A stretch of DNA of 64,000 nucleotides from an uncultured Bryobacteraceae bacterium (GCA_937924525.1 CALDSU010000003.1:62001-126000); one strand, 5' to 3'. Positions 16,997-26,871 are shown, numbered from the stretch's first letter. Numbers and translations: made by a program. The notes: generated by a model not told the origin, from the letters alone.

Positions 16997-18583
16997 CTAC
17001 CCGCGCAGGCGGAGCATCTGGCGCGCGCAGTTGTAGCCGGGCGCGCCCATGACGCCGCCGCCAGGGTGCGCGCCCGAACCGCACAAGTATAAGTCTTCGA
17101 CCGGCGTGCGATAGCGCGCGTAGCCCGCCACCGGGCGCAGGACGAACATCTGGTCGAAGCTCATCTCCCCGTGAAAGATGTTGCCGCCGGTGAGCGCGAA
17201 GCGCCGCTCGAGGTCGAGCGGCGTCAGTACCTGGCGATGCTCGATCAGAGACCGAAAGCCGGGCGCGTATTCTTCGATCAGGTCGAACACGCGCTCGGCG
17301 AAGGGCTCCCGCAGCTCGTCCCAGTTCCCTTCCCGCAACGTGTAGGGCGCGTATTGCAGGAAAATGCCGAGGATGTGTTTGCCCGGCGGCGCCAGCGACG
17401 GGTCGTAGAGGGTGGGGCAGGTCAGCTCGAGCAGCGGCCGCGCGGAAGGCCGGCCGTACTTGGCGTCGTCCCAGGCCCGTTCCACGTACTCAATTGACGG
17501 ACAAATATGCATCGTGGCGCGGTGCTGCGGCGCCGGCGCGCCGGGCAGCGCACGAAAGTCCGGCAACCCGCGCACGGCCAGATTGATCTTGAGCGAGGTG
17601 CCCTCGCACCGGAAGCGGCGGATGGCGGCGACGAAGTCCGGCTCGAGATGGGCCTCCCCGACTAGGCGCAGAAACGTCACGTGCGGGTCCGCGTTGGACG
17701 CCACGGCGCGCGCGGCAATTTCCTCGCCGCTTTCGAGCACGACCCCGGTGGCCCGTCCGCCCTGGATGCGAATCCGCGCCACGGGCGCGTCCACGCGGAT
17801 CTCCACGCCGCGGGCGCGCGCCGCGGCCGCCAGGGCCTCCGCCACCGCGCCCATGCCGCCGCGCACAAATCCCCACAAGCCCCGCTTGCCGCCCACGCTG
17901 CCCATGCAGTGGTGCAGGAGAATGTAGGCCGTGCCGGGCGAACGAGGCCCGCCGTTGGCGCCGATCACCCCGTCGGTGACCAGCGTGACTTTCAATTCGG
18001 GCGATTCAAACCACTCATCCAGGTAGTCGGCGGCGCTCTGCGTGAAGATCTTGACCAGCGCCGTGAGGTCCCGGCGGCCCAGGCCCCGGGCGCGCGCGGC
18101 GATCTTCAGGTAGTCGAGCAGGTCGCCGGGGCCGCGCGGCGGAAACTCCGGCGGAGCCGTCAGCAGCAGCGATTCGACGAACTGCGCCAGCCGCTCGAGC
18201 TCCTCTTCATAGCGGGGAAAGGTCTCCGCGTCGCGGCGGGAGAACTTGGCGATCTCCTCCAGCGTCTTCCGGCCGTCCTGCCACATGAACAGATACCGGC
18301 CGTCGGGAAAGGGCGAAAAGAACGCGGGATCTTTCGCGTCGACGTGATAGCCGTAGCGTGCGAGCTCCAGGTCCCGGATGATCCGCTCCTGGAGCAGGCT
18401 GGAGAGATAGGAGGCGGTCGAGACACGATAACCCGGCCAGATCTCTTCGGTGACCGCGCATCCCCCGATCAGGGAACGGCGCTCCAGCACCAGCACCCGG
18501 CGGCCTGCGCGCGCCAGATACGCCGCGGCGACCAGGCCATTGTGGCCGCCGCCCACCATCACCACATCGTAGGCGCCCGCCAT
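16997..18583 (-). CDS. FAD-dependent oxidoreductase (phytoene-desaturase/PYROXD2-like)
   Basis: The 528-residue protein begins with a dinucleotide-binding fold, VVMVGGGHNGLVAAAYLARA, and an acidic residue after the second strand (VLERRSLIGG) that binds the ADP ribose. The C-terminus has the second FAD motif (YLCGSGAHPGGGVMGAPGYN) seen in carotenoid-desaturase-like and PYROXD2-like enzymes. These oxidise or isomerise polyenes or unknown substrates; no carotenoid genes lie nearby, so the reaction is undefined. It follows glgB on the same strand with a four-base gap and is probably cotranscribed. Confidence 0.88.
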   Translation of the reverse strand: MAGAYDVVMVGGGHNGLVAAAYLARAGRRVLVLERRSLIGGCAVTEEIWPGYRVSTASYLSSLLQERIIRDLELARYGYHVDAKDPAFFSPFPDGRYLFMWQDGRKTLEEIAKFSRRDAETFPRYEEELERLAQFVESLLLTAPPEFPPRGPGDLLDYLKIAARARGLGRRDLTALVKIFTQSAADYLDEWFESPELKVTLVTDGVIGANGGPRSPGTAYILLHHCMGSVGGKRGLWGFVRGGMGAVAEALAAAARARGVEIRVDAPVARIRIQGGRATGVVLESGEEIAARAVASNADPHVTFLRLVGEAHLEPDFVAAIRRFRCEGTSLKINLAVRGLPDFRALPGAPAPQHRATMHICPSIEYVERAWDDAKYGRPSARPLLELTCPTLYDPSLAPPGKHILGIFLQYAPYTLREGNWDELREPFAERVFDLIEEYAPGFRSLIEHRQVLTPLDLERRFALTGGNIFHGEMSFDQMFVLRPVAGYARYRTPVEDLYLCGSGAHPGGGVMGAPGYNCARQMLRLRG

Positions 18584-18587
18584 CGCG

Positions 18588-20771
18588 CTACCCCCGCTGC
18601 TTGCGCAGCACCAGCACCGCCAGCGGCGGCAAGGTGAGCCGCAGGCTGTACGGACGGCCGTGGCGCGGTTCCGGCCGCGCCAGCACCCCGCCGCCGTTGC
18701 CCAGGTTGCTGCCGCCGAAATACTCGGAGTCCGAATTCAGCAGTTCCTGATAAAATCCCTCCTCGGGGACGCCGATTTCGTAGCGGAACCGGGGGACTGG
18801 CGTGAAGTTGCACGCCACCAGCAGGAAATCTTCCGGGTTTTCCGCCCGGCGGAGGAACGAAATCACCGAGTTGTCGGCGTCGTGGAAATCCACCCATTCA
18901 AAACCGGACCAGTGATAGTCGACTTCCGACAGCGCGGGCTGCTGCCGGTAGAGCCGGTTCAGTTCCCGCACGTAGGCTTGCAGTTTCCGGTGGTAGTCGT
19001 ATTGCAACAGATCCCAGCGGACGCTGGCGTCGTTGTTCCACTCCTCGTACTGGCCAAGCTCCGAGCCCATGAACAACAGCTTCTTGCCCGGGTGCGTGAA
19101 CATATAGCCGAGAAACGCCCGCACGTTGGCGAAACGCCGCCATTCGTCGCCGGGCATCTTGCCGATCAGCGAACCCTTCCCGTGGACCACTTCGTCGTGG
19201 GAGACCGGCAGGACGAAGTTTTCGGTAAACGCGTACAACAGGCTGAAGGTGATGTGGTTGTGGTGGAACTTACGGTAAATGGGGTCCTGCTGGAAGTACG
19301 CGAACATGTCGTGCATCCAGCCCATGTTCCACTTCATGGTGAAGCCCAGTCCGTTCAGATAAACGGGCCGGGAGACGCCCGCGAAGGCGGTGGATTCCTC
19401 GGCGATGGTCACCGCGCCGGGCACGGTGTGAGCCAGCTCATTGAAGCGGCGCAGAAAGTCGATGGCCTCCAGGTTCTCGTTGCCGCCGTACTGATTGGGG
19501 ACCCACTCGCCCGGCTGGCGCGAATAGTCCAGGTAGAGCATCGACGCCACCGCGTCCACCCGCAGGCCGTCGATGTGATACTTCTTCAGCCAGAACAGCG
19601 CGTTGGAAATCAAAAATTGGCGGACTTCATTGCGGCCGAAGTTGAAGATGAGCGTGCCCCAGTCGCGATGCTCCCCCTTGCGGGGATCCATGTGCTCGTA
19701 GAGCGCCGTGCCGTCGAACCAGGCCAGGCCGTGCGCGTCTTTGGGAAAGTGGGCGGGGACCCAATCCATAATCACGCCGATCCCGTGCTGGTGGCAGCAG
19801 TCGATGAAGTACATGAAGTCTTCCGGCACTCCGAAGCGGGAGGTGGGGGCGTAATAGTTGGTGATCTGATAACCCCACGAGCCGGAGAAGGGGAACTCCA
19901 TCACGGGCATCAGCTCGATGTGGGTGAAGCCCATCGCGCGGACATACTGCACCACGGACTCGGCCATCTCGCGATAGGACAGCGAGGTGAAGTCCGGCTT
20001 GCGCAGCCAGGACTCCAGGTGCATTTCGTAAATCGACACCGGCCGCTTCAGCCAGTCGGTGGCCGCGCGGCGCTCCATCCAGGCGTGGTCCTGCCATTGG
20101 TGCTTGTCGAGATTCCAGAGGATGGAACCCGTGCGCGGCGGGGTTTCGCAAAAGAACGCGTAGGGGTCGGTCTTCTCCTGCCGGTACCCGTGGTAGCGGG
20201 AGCGGACGTGAAACTTGTAGAGGGCGCCCTCGGTCAGATGCGGGATGAAAAGCTCCCAGACGCCGCCGGTGCGAAGGCGCATTGGATGACGCCGGATGTC
20301 CCAGTCATTGAAAGACCCCATGACGGAGACGACTTCCGCGTTCGGCGCCCATACCGCAAAGCGCGCGCCGGGTACGCCTTCCGACTCGGTGAGGTGGGCG
20401 CCCATCTTGCTGTAGGTTTCAAAGTGAGTGCCTTCACCGTGGAGGTAGAGGTCGAAATCAGACAGTTGCGGCGGAAAGCGGTAGGCGTCCTCGAACTCTT
20501 CCACGGCGCCGTGCCAGCGCTCGATGCGCAAGCGGTAGGGCTGCGGGCTGCCGTCCAACTCGGCCAGGAAGAAACCCTGGTCGTGCAGGCGCTGCATCGG
20601 CAGGACGTCGGCGCCAAGAACAACAAACGCGTGACGCGCCTGGGGCAGAAACGCGCGCACCTCCCAGGAAGGCTTGCCGCGCACCTTGCGGACGCGGTGG
20701 GGGCCCAGAATACGGAACGGGTCGCCGTGATACCCTCCGACGATGGCTTCTAAACCGGAAACAGAGATCAT
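18588..20771 (-). CDS. glgB: 1,4-alpha-glucan branching enzyme GlgB
   Basis: This 727-residue enzyme makes alpha-1,6 branches in glycogen. An N-terminal domain (residues ~5-100) and a CBM48 domain (~115-210, [20 protein letters not shown]) precede the GH13 barrel. The barrel shows [10 protein letters not shown], the nucleophile Asp in [15 protein letters not shown], the acid/base Glu in TIAEESTAF and the third carboxylate in [13 protein letters not shown]. The length and order are normal for the long bacterial form. Its start lies only 16 bases from the divergent start of the deaminase gene, so its promoter must overlap that coding region or its transcript must be nearly leaderless. Confidence 0.97.
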   Translation of the reverse strand: MISVSGLEAIVGGYHGDPFRILGPHRVRKVRGKPSWEVRAFLPQARHAFVVLGADVLPMQRLHDQGFFLAELDGSPQPYRLRIERWHGAVEEFEDAYRFPPQLSDFDLYLHGEGTHFETYSKMGAHLTESEGVPGARFAVWAPNAEVVSVMGSFNDWDIRRHPMRLRTGGVWELFIPHLTEGALYKFHVRSRYHGYRQEKTDPYAFFCETPPRTGSILWNLDKHQWQDHAWMERRAATDWLKRPVSIYEMHLESWLRKPDFTSLSYREMAESVVQYVRAMGFTHIELMPVMEFPFSGSWGYQITNYYAPTSRFGVPEDFMYFIDCCHQHGIGVIMDWVPAHFPKDAHGLAWFDGTALYEHMDPRKGEHRDWGTLIFNFGRNEVRQFLISNALFWLKKYHIDGLRVDAVASMLYLDYSRQPGEWVPNQYGGNENLEAIDFLRRFNELAHTVPGAVTIAEESTAFAGVSRPVYLNGLGFTMKWNMGWMHDMFAYFQQDPIYRKFHHNHITFSLLYAFTENFVLPVSHDEVVHGKGSLIGKMPGDEWRRFANVRAFLGYMFTHPGKKLLFMGSELGQYEEWNNDASVRWDLLQYDYHRKLQAYVRELNRLYRQQPALSEVDYHWSGFEWVDFHDADNSVISFLRRAENPEDFLLVACNFTPVPRFRYEIGVPEEGFYQELLNSDSEYFGGSNLGNGGGVLARPEPRHGRPYSLRLTLPPLAVLVLRKQRG

Positions 20772-20787
20772 GAGAAAGAGCCGCTAA

Positions 20788-21702
20788 ATGATTAGTGTAG
20801 CGGACCTGCCCAAGGCCGAACTCCATGTCCACCTGGAAGGCGCGGTGGAGCCGGACCTGCTGGGGGAACTGGCGCCGGGGCTGACGCCTGCGGAAATCGA
20901 CGCCCGCTACCGGTACGCGGATTTCGCAGGCTTTATCGAAAGTTTCAAATGGGTGACTTCGTTCCTGCGCACGCCGGAGGACTACGCGCGGGTGGCCCGG
21001 CGGCTAGGCCAGCGGCTGCGGGAACAGAACGTTTCGTACGCCGAAGTAATCCTGTCGGCGGGGGTGATTCTGTGGAAGAAGCAGGACCTGCCAGCCGTGT
21101 TCCGGGCGGCGCGAGAGGCGATGGGGGAAAGCGGAGTCGAAGTGTGCTGGATCTTCGATGCCGTCCGCCAGTTTGGCGCGGGACCGGCGCGGGAAGCTTT
21201 CGAGATGGCGGCGGCGCTGAAACAAGAGGGCGTGGTGGGGATCGGCCTCGGCGGAGACGAGTCGCGCGGACCGGCGCAATGGTTCCGGGAAGAGTTCGCC
21301 TGGGCCCGCGCCCAGGGCCTGCGCCTGAGCGCGCACGCCGGCGAAACGACGACGGCGGGTTCGGTGTGGGAAGCCCTGGACATCGGCGCGGAGCGGATCG
21401 GCCATGGGATCCGCGCCGTGCACGACCCGCGTTTGCTGGCGCACTTGCGCGACCGCGACCTCCCCCTGGAGATCTCCATCAGCAGCAACGTGGCGACCGG
21501 CGCGGTCCGCTCGCTGGCCGCGCACCCGGTCCGGGCGCTGTTCGACGCCGGCGTGCCGCTCATCCTCAACACCGACGACCCCGCGATGTTCCACACGACG
21601 TTGAACGGCGAATACGAACTGGCGCGGCGTCACTTCGGCTTTTCCGACGGCGAACTGCGGCAGTTGGCGGAGAACTCGTTCCGCTACCGGTTCACGCGTT
21701 GA
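20788..21702 (+). CDS. Adenosine deaminase family protein
   Basis: The 304-residue TIM barrel has all the zinc and catalytic residues of adenosine deaminases: His13 and His15 (HVHLEG), His183 with Glu186 (SAHAGE), His206 (GHGIRA) and Asp263-Asp264 (NTDDPAMF). It would hydrolyse the 6-amino group of adenosine or a modified adenosine. At about 300 residues it is shorter than animal adenosine deaminase; related bacterial enzymes act in purine salvage or as aminodeoxyfutalosine deaminase in menaquinone synthesis, and I cannot choose between these. The 3' end overlaps the convergent cysE gene by 19 bases. Confidence 0.92.
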   Translation: MISVADLPKAELHVHLEGAVEPDLLGELAPGLTPAEIDARYRYADFAGFIESFKWVTSFLRTPEDYARVARRLGQRLREQNVSYAEVILSAGVILWKKQDLPAVFRAAREAMGESGVEVCWIFDAVRQFGAGPAREAFEMAAALKQEGVVGIGLGGDESRGPAQWFREEFAWARAQGLRLSAHAGETTTAGSVWEALDIGAERIGHGIRAVHDPRLLAHLRDRDLPLEISISSNVATGAVRSLAAHPVRALFDAGVPLILNTDDPAMFHTTLNGEYELARRHFGFSDGELRQLAENSFRYRFTR

Positions 21703-22334
21703 GCGGCTTGCTGCAAGGCGCGCAACTGCGCTTCCACTTGTTCCACGCGCCGGGTCAATTCCTCGATGGCCTGCCCTTCGGGATCGGGGAGTTTGCCATG
21801 TTCGAGCACGCCGGTCTCGGCTCGGGCGCGGACGACCCGCCCGGGAATGCCCACCACCGTGGAATGGTCCGGCACGGGGTGGATCACCACCGAGCCCGCA
21901 CCGATACGCACGTCGTTGCCGATGCGAATATTGCCGAGCACCTTGGCCCCGGCGCCGACGACGACCCGGTCGCCCAGGGTGGGGTGGCGCTTGCCCTTCT
22001 CCTTGCCCGTGCCGCCGAGCGTGACGCCCTGATACAGGAGGCAGTTGTCGCCGATCTCGGTGGTCTCGCCGATCACCACACCCGTGCCATGATCAATGAA
22101 GAAGTTCCGGCCGATGCGGGCGCCCGGGTGGATTTCGATGCCGGTGAGGAAGCGGCTGAGCTGCGACAGGAAGCGGGGCAACAGCGGGACGCCCGCCCGA
22201 TAGAGTCGGTGGGCCAGCCGGTGGAGCAGGATGGCGTGAAAGCCCGGATAGCAGAGCACGATCTCCAGCACGCTCTTGGCGGCCGGATCTTCCTGAAAGA
22301 TCGTGTCCAGTTGCTCGCGAATCGCGCGGAACAT
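21684..22334 (-). CDS. cysE: Serine O-acetyltransferase CysE
   Basis: The 216-residue enzyme transfers acetyl from acetyl-CoA to serine, the first step of cysteine synthesis. A helical N-terminal part ([20 protein letters not shown]) leads into a left-handed hexapeptide-repeat helix with [20 protein letters not shown], the glycine-rich [20 protein letters not shown] and [11 protein letters not shown]. The Asp-His dyad of the family sits in FIDHGTG. The C-terminus has a short coiled coil (residues ~190-212). I start at the ATG complementary to 22332-22334, matching family length; upstream codons are not homologous. The 3' end overlaps the deaminase gene. Confidence 0.95.
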   Translation of the reverse strand: MFRAIREQLDTIFQEDPAAKSVLEIVLCYPGFHAILLHRLAHRLYRAGVPLLPRFLSQLSRFLTGIEIHPGARIGRNFFIDHGTGVVIGETTEIGDNCLLYQGVTLGGTGKEKGKRHPTLGDRVVVGAGAKVLGNIRIGNDVRIGAGSVVIHPVPDHSTVVGIPGRVVRARAETGVLEHGKLPDPEGQAIEELTRRVEQVEAQLRALQQAAQRVNR

Positions 22335-22435
22335 AATCAAGGACCGGGCGCCGGACTTCCCCCGTGCGCCGGAACTAGAGTTATGGTGAGCAGGGGCGGG
22401 GAGCTTTGTCAACAGTGAGAGCGGCGGGGAGCGCG

Positions 22436-23089
22436 ATGCGGAGCGCGGCGGGCGTGCTGGCGGCCAGCGGGGGACTGGTCTGGTGGGCGGGCCTGAACGC
22501 ACTCGACCCCCTGGTGCTGGTTCCCTTTGCGTGCCTCTCGGTCGTGTGGGTTGCGTCGTGGGCGGCGACGCCGCTCGCCGGGCCGGAAGCCAGGCGGATG
22601 CTGGCGGAAAGCGGCAGGGAGCCGGCTGCTTTGCCGGCTTCCGTGGCGCTGCCGGCCGCGGGCGCAGGTTGCCTCATCGGTCTGTTGCTCACCGCGTCCG
22701 CGGTGGGCCTGGTCAACGTGACCAACTGGCACGGCCACTGGCTGCTGCCGTCTCCCTTCACGGCGGCGGCGGCGGGCCTGGCCAGCCTTTCGGCTTCGCT
22801 GCTGGTGGCCTGGTGGAGCATGTTGGTGGCCATGGACAGCCCGGACGCCCACGGGGCGCGTGTGGCGATGCGGGTGCGGTTCGCCATCGGCTTGGGCGTG
22901 TGGGTCGCGGCGCGCGAGTACGCGCCCGTCGAGTGGACCGAGTGGCTGGCGCGGCAGGCGACGACGCACGGCATCGCCCGGCTCACGCTGCTGGGCGCGT
23001 TGGCGGCGCTGGTGGTCTCGTGGTGGCTGTCCAAAGTGGCGGCCCGCCGGGTGGTCGGCTGGGCGGCCGGGCCCGGCGGCGGTTCGTGA
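22436..23089 (+). CDS. Hypothetical multi-pass membrane protein
   Basis: The 217-residue protein has about five hydrophobic segments (around residues 5-25, 28-48, 75-98, 108-135 and 150-170, with another near 190-205), so it is an inner-membrane protein. It has no recognised motif. I start at the ATG at 22436, preceded by a GGGGAG site; a TTG at 22406 is possible. It is divergent from cysE and convergent with the aminotransferase gene, from which it is separated by three bases. Function unknown. Confidence 0.7.
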   Translation: MRSAAGVLAASGGLVWWAGLNALDPLVLVPFACLSVVWVASWAATPLAGPEARRMLAESGREPAALPASVALPAAGAGCLIGLLLTASAVGLVNVTNWHGHWLLPSPFTAAAAGLASLSASLLVAWWSMLVAMDSPDAHGARVAMRVRFAIGLGVWVAAREYAPVEWTEWLARQATTHGIARLTLLGALAALVVSWWLSKVAARRVVGWAAGPGGGS

Positions 23090-23092
23090 TGC

Positions 23093-24217
23093 TCAACTCG
23101 CCGGCAGCGCCTCGACGACGGTAGCGGCTTCTTCCGGGCTCAGGTAAAAATGCGGCGACAGGCGGACCCAGCCATGCCGTTCGGCCGCCAGCATCCGGCG
23201 CGCGCGCAGCGCCGCGACCACCTGCTTGCTATCCAGACCCGGCTTGCGAATAGACACAATGCCGGAGCGCCCGCGGCCGGTGACGGGTCCCAGCACTTCG
23301 TAACCCTTCTGTTGTGCACCCTCGGCAAGCATGCCGGCGAGGCGCAGGACCACCTCACTGACCGCATCGATCCCCGCCTCCAGCAGCAAATCGACCGACG
23401 CCCGCAATCCGAAACAGCCGATGGTGTTCAAGGTGCCGCACTCGTAACGGCCGGCGTCGGGCCGCAGCGGCGCATCCCGCACTTCGTAGTCCCAATAGCG
23501 CGCCACGTTGGTCCAGCCAAACTCTACCGGCGCAATCTCGTCCTGAACCTCGCGCGCGATGTACAGAATGCCGCACCCTTCCGGACCGAGCAGCCACTTG
23601 TGGCCATCCGCCGCCAGCGCGTGAATGCCGGCGCGCCGGACATCTACCGGAAATACGCCCAGTCCCTGAATCGCGTCCACGAAAAACAAACAGCCGTGGC
23701 GCAAGCAGATCTCACCGATCGCCTCCAGGTCCGTCCGCCATCCGCTCAAGTATTGGACGAAACTGACCGCGAGCAGACGCGCGCCCCGCGCCGCGGCGTC
23801 TACCTTCTCCAGCGGATCGGCCGCCGAGAGCCAGTCGATCCGGACGCCTTGGGATTCCAGCCGTTTCCAGGGCAGGATGTTCGCCGGGAACTCCTCGCGA
23901 AAACAGATGATCCGGTCTCCGGCCCTCCAGCGGATGCCCAGCGCCACGGTCGCGATTCCTTCCGAGGTGTTTTTGACGATCGCAATCTCCCGTGGCGAAG
24001 CGCCGAGCAGGCGGGCCGCCGACACGCGCAGCCCCTCGTAAGTCGCGAGCCAGCGGTCATAATGCAGGCTGCCATAAGCAGCCACCTCCTCCGCCAGACT
24101 GGCCATCGCCTCAGCCGCGGGACGGCACAAGGGGGCGACCGCCGCATGATTAAGATAAATCAGGTTTTGCGTGACGGGGAAAGCCGGCCGGTAGCGCCGC
24201 CAGAGCGATTCTGTCAT
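23093..24217 (-). CDS. Class V aminotransferase / cysteine desulfurase-like PLP enzyme
   Basis: The 374-residue PLP enzyme begins YLNHAAVAPLCRPAAEAM, typical of the class V fold. It has the cofactor-contacting IVKNTSEGIATVALG, the Asp of FFVDAIQGLG and the Schiff-base Lys in LAADGHKWLLGPEG. The family includes isopenicillin epimerase-like and cysteine-desulfurase-like enzymes; no active-site Cys loop of a true desulfurase is visible, so an aminotransferase or epimerase is more likely. The ATG complementary to 24215-24217 fits the family start. It is divergent from the ilv leader, 80 bases away. Confidence 0.88.
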   Translation of the reverse strand: MTESLWRRYRPAFPVTQNLIYLNHAAVAPLCRPAAEAMASLAEEVAAYGSLHYDRWLATYEGLRVSAARLLGASPREIAIVKNTSEGIATVALGIRWRAGDRIICFREEFPANILPWKRLESQGVRIDWLSAADPLEKVDAAARGARLLAVSFVQYLSGWRTDLEAIGEICLRHGCLFFVDAIQGLGVFPVDVRRAGIHALAADGHKWLLGPEGCGILYIAREVQDEIAPVEFGWTNVARYWDYEVRDAPLRPDAGRYECGTLNTIGCFGLRASVDLLLEAGIDAVSEVVLRLAGMLAEGAQQKGYEVLGPVTGRGRSGIVSIRKPGLDSKQVVAALRARRMLAAERHGWVRLSPHFYLSPEEAATVVEALPAS

Positions 24218-24253
24218 AATGCCAGCATAAACACTTTTTATGAATGTTGGCTC

Positions 24254-24282
24254 TTGCATTTGACATTCTTTCAGGATACACT
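24254..24282 (+). promoter_or_regulatory. Possible promoter of the ilv operon
   Basis: TTGCAT (24254-24259) and TACACT (24277-24282) are spaced 17 bases and could be -35 and -10 elements; a perfect TTGACA (24260-24265) overlaps but has no good -10 partner at normal spacing. Initiation would fall a few bases before the leader-peptide ATG at 24298, so the leader would be almost leaderless. Confidence 0.35.
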
Positions 24283-24297
24283 TTCGACTATACGGCA

Positions 24298-24408
24298 ATG
24301 AGATCCGCGAATACAGTTCGGCCCTTCGGATTCGGCGCCGTTACGTCTGAACTCCTTGTAGACATCGTAAGCATTACGGTAGTGGTCATCGTAGCCGGCC
24401 CCGCGTGA
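24298..24408 (+). CDS. ilv operon leader peptide (attenuator peptide)
   Basis: A 36-codon frame starts at the ATG at 24298 and ends at the TGA at 24406-24408. Codons 19-32 contain eleven branched-chain residues out of fourteen: two Leu, three Ile and six Val, ending VVVIV. Just downstream lie an intrinsic terminator and ilvB. This is the classic layout of ribosome-mediated attenuation: when charged Ile-, Val- or Leu-tRNA is scarce the ribosome stalls and the terminator fails to form. No good Shine-Dalgarno precedes the start; an in-frame ATG at 24244 is an alternative start. The peptide itself probably has no function. Confidence 0.82.
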   Translation: MRSANTVRPFGFGAVTSELLVDIVSITVVVIVAGPA

Positions 24409-24431
24409 GGCCAAGCGGCGAGAGGTTCCGA

Positions 24432-24473
24432 GGCCACCAGCGGGGTTAACCGATCCGGCTGGTGGCCTTTTTT
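24432..24473 (+). terminator. Intrinsic terminator of the ilv attenuator
   Basis: GGCCACCAGC (24432-24441) pairs perfectly with GCTGGTGGCC (24458-24467), followed by six T residues (24468-24473). It lies 23 bases after the leader-peptide stop and 55 bases before ilvB. An upstream GTGAGGCC near the leader stop can pair with GGCCAC of the 5' arm with a small bulge, a possible antiterminator. Confidence 0.88.
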
Positions 24474-24528
24474 ATTGTTTCAGACGAATTTTCAAAACTT
24501 GGACGGACCAACAGAAGACGGAAAGCAT

Positions 24529-26256
24529 ATGTCGACCCAGTTGATGAACGGCGCAACGATGTTGTTGGAGTGCCTGGTGCGGGAAGGCGTGGAGTGCATC
24601 TTCGGCTATCCTGGCGGCGTGACGCTCCCCTTTTATGACGCTCTGTACGATCATCCGATCCGGCACGTGCTGGTGCGGCATGAAGAGAACGCGGCGTTCG
24701 CGGCGGAGGGGTACGCGCGGGCGACCGGGAAGGTAGGAGTCTGCTGCGCGACGTCCGGTCCGGGCGCGACGAACCTGGTGACGGGCCTGGTGGACGCGAT
24801 GATGGATTCGATTCCGATCGTGGCGCTCACCGGGCAGGTCTCGACCAAGCTCATCGGCAGCGACGCGTTCCAGGAGGCGGATACGTTCGGCATCACCCGT
24901 TCGTGCACCAAGCACAACTATCTGGTGAAGAAGCTGGAGGACCTGCCCGCGGTGGTCCACGAGGCGTTCTATGTGGCGGCGTCGGGGCGGCCGGGGCCGG
25001 TGCTGGTGGATATCCCCAAAGATGTGTTCCAGGGCAAAGGCCACTACCAGCCGGTCGGCGCGATTCATCTGCCGGGGTACAAGGTGTTCACCGAAGGACA
25101 CGCCGGCCAGATCCGGCGCGCGGCGCAGATGATCTGGGAGTCGAAAAAGCCGATGGTGTACGCCGGCGGCGGCATCATCGCGGCGAACGCCTCGGAAGAG
25201 TTGCGCGAGTTCGTGGAGCTGACCGATTTCCCCGCGGTGAACACGCTGATGGGCCTGGGCGCGCTGCCGGCGGAGCATCCGAATTTCATCAGCATGCCGG
25301 GCATGCACGGCAGCTACGCCGCCAACATGGGGATGTACAACGCCGACCTGCTGATCGCACTGGGGGTGCGGTTCGACGACCGGGTGACCGGGCGCCTGGC
25401 GGCGTTCGCGCCGCACGCCAAGATCATTCACGTGGACATCGACCCGGCCGAGATCGGCAAGATCCGCCAGCCGGACCTGCCGATCGTGGGAGATGTGAAG
25501 CGGGTGCTCCAGAAGCTGAACAAGCTGCTGGCCGAACTGAAGCCGGAGCTGGAGCCGATGTACGCGGCGGCCCGGCGCGAGTGGCGGAACGAAATTCAGA
25601 GTTGGAAGGAGCAGTACCCGCTGGCCCCGGTCTACTCGGATACGGAGATCAAGCCGCAGCACTTGGTGGCGGAAATCGACCGGCTGTCCGGCGGCCGGGC
25701 GATTGTGTGCGCCGACGTCGGCCAGCATCAGATGTGGGCCGCCCAATTGGTGCGCTTCAACGAACCGAGGCTGTGGATCAACTCCGGGGGGCTGGGCGCG
25801 ATGGGCTTTGGCCTGCCGTCGGCCATCGGCGCGCAGTTCGCGCGCCCCGACAAGCTCGTGTTCGCGCTGGTGGGCGACGGCGGCTTCCAAATGTCGATTC
25901 CGGAATTGGCCACCATTGCCGCTTACGGACTGCCCGTGAAGATCGTCGTACTAAACAACGGCTACCTGGGGATGGTCCGCCAATGGCAGGAGTTGTTCTA
26001 CAACAACCGGCTCTCCTCGGTCACCTTGGACTGCTTCCCCGAAGCCGAAAAGCTGGCCGGGGCGTATGGCTTCAAGGGGCGGACAGTGGAAAAGCCCCAC
26101 GAGTTGCGCGCGGCGATGGAAGAGTGCGTGAACGAGCCGGGACCGTACCTGTTGAACGTCAAGGTTTCGCCGTACGAGAACGTCTATCCCATGGTGCCGG
26201 CCGGGGGCGCGATCAACGAAATGGTGATGGGCCCGCCGCAACCGGTGAGCGCGTAG
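24529..26256 (+). CDS. ilvB: Acetolactate synthase large (catalytic) subunit
   Basis: This 575-residue ThDP enzyme condenses pyruvate with pyruvate or 2-oxobutyrate, the first common step of valine, leucine and isoleucine synthesis. The N-terminal PYR domain shows GYPGGVTLPFYDAL and the catalytic Glu in VRHEENAAFAAEGYAR. The central FAD-binding domain (residues ~190-340) includes GVRFDDRVTGR, and the C-terminal PP domain has GDGGFQMSIPELATIAAYGL with LNNGYLGMVRQWQ. The start at 24529 follows GACGGAAAG; the frame upstream to 24475 lies in the terminator. ilvN follows after 18 bases, and the leader attenuator controls the operon. Confidence 0.97.
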   Translation: MSTQLMNGATMLLECLVREGVECIFGYPGGVTLPFYDALYDHPIRHVLVRHEENAAFAAEGYARATGKVGVCCATSGPGATNLVTGLVDAMMDSIPIVALTGQVSTKLIGSDAFQEADTFGITRSCTKHNYLVKKLEDLPAVVHEAFYVAASGRPGPVLVDIPKDVFQGKGHYQPVGAIHLPGYKVFTEGHAGQIRRAAQMIWESKKPMVYAGGGIIAANASEELREFVELTDFPAVNTLMGLGALPAEHPNFISMPGMHGSYAANMGMYNADLLIALGVRFDDRVTGRLAAFAPHAKIIHVDIDPAEIGKIRQPDLPIVGDVKRVLQKLNKLLAELKPELEPMYAAARREWRNEIQSWKEQYPLAPVYSDTEIKPQHLVAEIDRLSGGRAIVCADVGQHQMWAAQLVRFNEPRLWINSGGLGAMGFGLPSAIGAQFARPDKLVFALVGDGGFQMSIPELATIAAYGLPVKIVVLNNGYLGMVRQWQELFYNNRLSSVTLDCFPEAEKLAGAYGFKGRTVEKPHELRAAMEECVNEPGPYLLNVKVSPYENVYPMVPAGGAINEMVMGPPQPVSA

Positions 26257-26274
26257 GCCGAGGGGAGTTCCCAC

Positions 26275-26805
26275 ATGCTGCAGACCATTGCTTTACTCAT
26301 GGAGAACAAGCCGGGCGCGTTGCTGCGGGTGACCGGCCTGCTCAGCGCCCGCGGATACAATATCGAAAGCCTGACCGTGGCGCGGACCATCGATCCGCAG
26401 CTTTCGCGGATGACCATCGTGGTCGATGTGGACGCGACCTTGCGAGCCCAGGTGATTAAGCAGATGAACAAGCTGATCAACGTGCTCCAGGCCACGGACG
26501 TGACGGATGCGCCTTCCATTTGCCGCGAGTTGTTGCTGCTGCGGGTGCGGGCCCAGCAGGAATCGCGGACGGCGATTCTGAAAGAGGCCGAGATTTTCGG
26601 AGGCCGCGTGGTGGACTCGTCCACCGAAGGTTTCGTCATCGAGGTGACCGGGGAGGGCGAAAAGCTGGACGAGTTTGTCGACGTGATGCGCAGTTACGGC
26701 GACATTGAAGTGGTTCGCTCCGGCGCCACGGCCATGCCGCTCGGCTCGAAAAAACTCAAGCTTCAACCGCCCGTGCCAACCCGGGCGGAACTGGCCCGCG
26801 TTTGA
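26275..26805 (+). CDS. ilvN: Acetolactate synthase small (regulatory) subunit
   Basis: The 176-residue subunit binds valine and stimulates the catalytic subunit. An N-terminal ACT domain (LLMENKPGALLRVTGLLSAR, then NIESLTVARTIDP) is followed by the C-terminal domain with LLRVRAQQESRTAILKEAE and FGGRVVDSSTEGFVIEVTG. It begins 18 bases after ilvB, with GAGGGGAG as ribosome-binding site, and a perfect 8-bp hairpin follows its stop. Confidence 0.96.
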   Translation: MLQTIALLMENKPGALLRVTGLLSARGYNIESLTVARTIDPQLSRMTIVVDVDATLRAQVIKQMNKLINVLQATDVTDAPSICRELLLLRVRAQQESRTAILKEAEIFGGRVVDSSTEGFVIEVTGEGEKLDEFVDVMRSYGDIEVVRSGATAMPLGSKKLKLQPPVPTRAELARV

Positions 26806-26814
26806 TTTCTCGCC

Positions 26815-26836
26815 CGCCCGCCACTGCCGGCGGGCG
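26815..26836 (+). repeat. GC hairpin between ilvN and ilvC
   Basis: CGCCCGCC (26815-26822) pairs perfectly with GGCGGGCG (26829-26836) around a six-base loop. No run of T follows, so it is more likely an mRNA-stability element than a full terminator. Confidence 0.6.
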
Positions 26837-26871
26837 TGATGATTTGTACGGAACGGAGACAGAGATTTAAG

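Noticed and set aside
18660-20753. Long plus-strand open frame opposite glgB
   Set aside because: It is a mirror frame of a strongly conserved gene in GC-rich DNA; its product is low-complexity and without motifs.
24299-24530. Riboswitch or T-box upstream of ilvB
   Set aside because: No T-box or specifier motif was seen; the leader peptide and terminator explain the region.
24472-25890. 472-codon minus-strand frame opposite ilvB
   Set aside because: It is rich in Arg, His and Gln with no family similarity, as expected of an antisense shadow.
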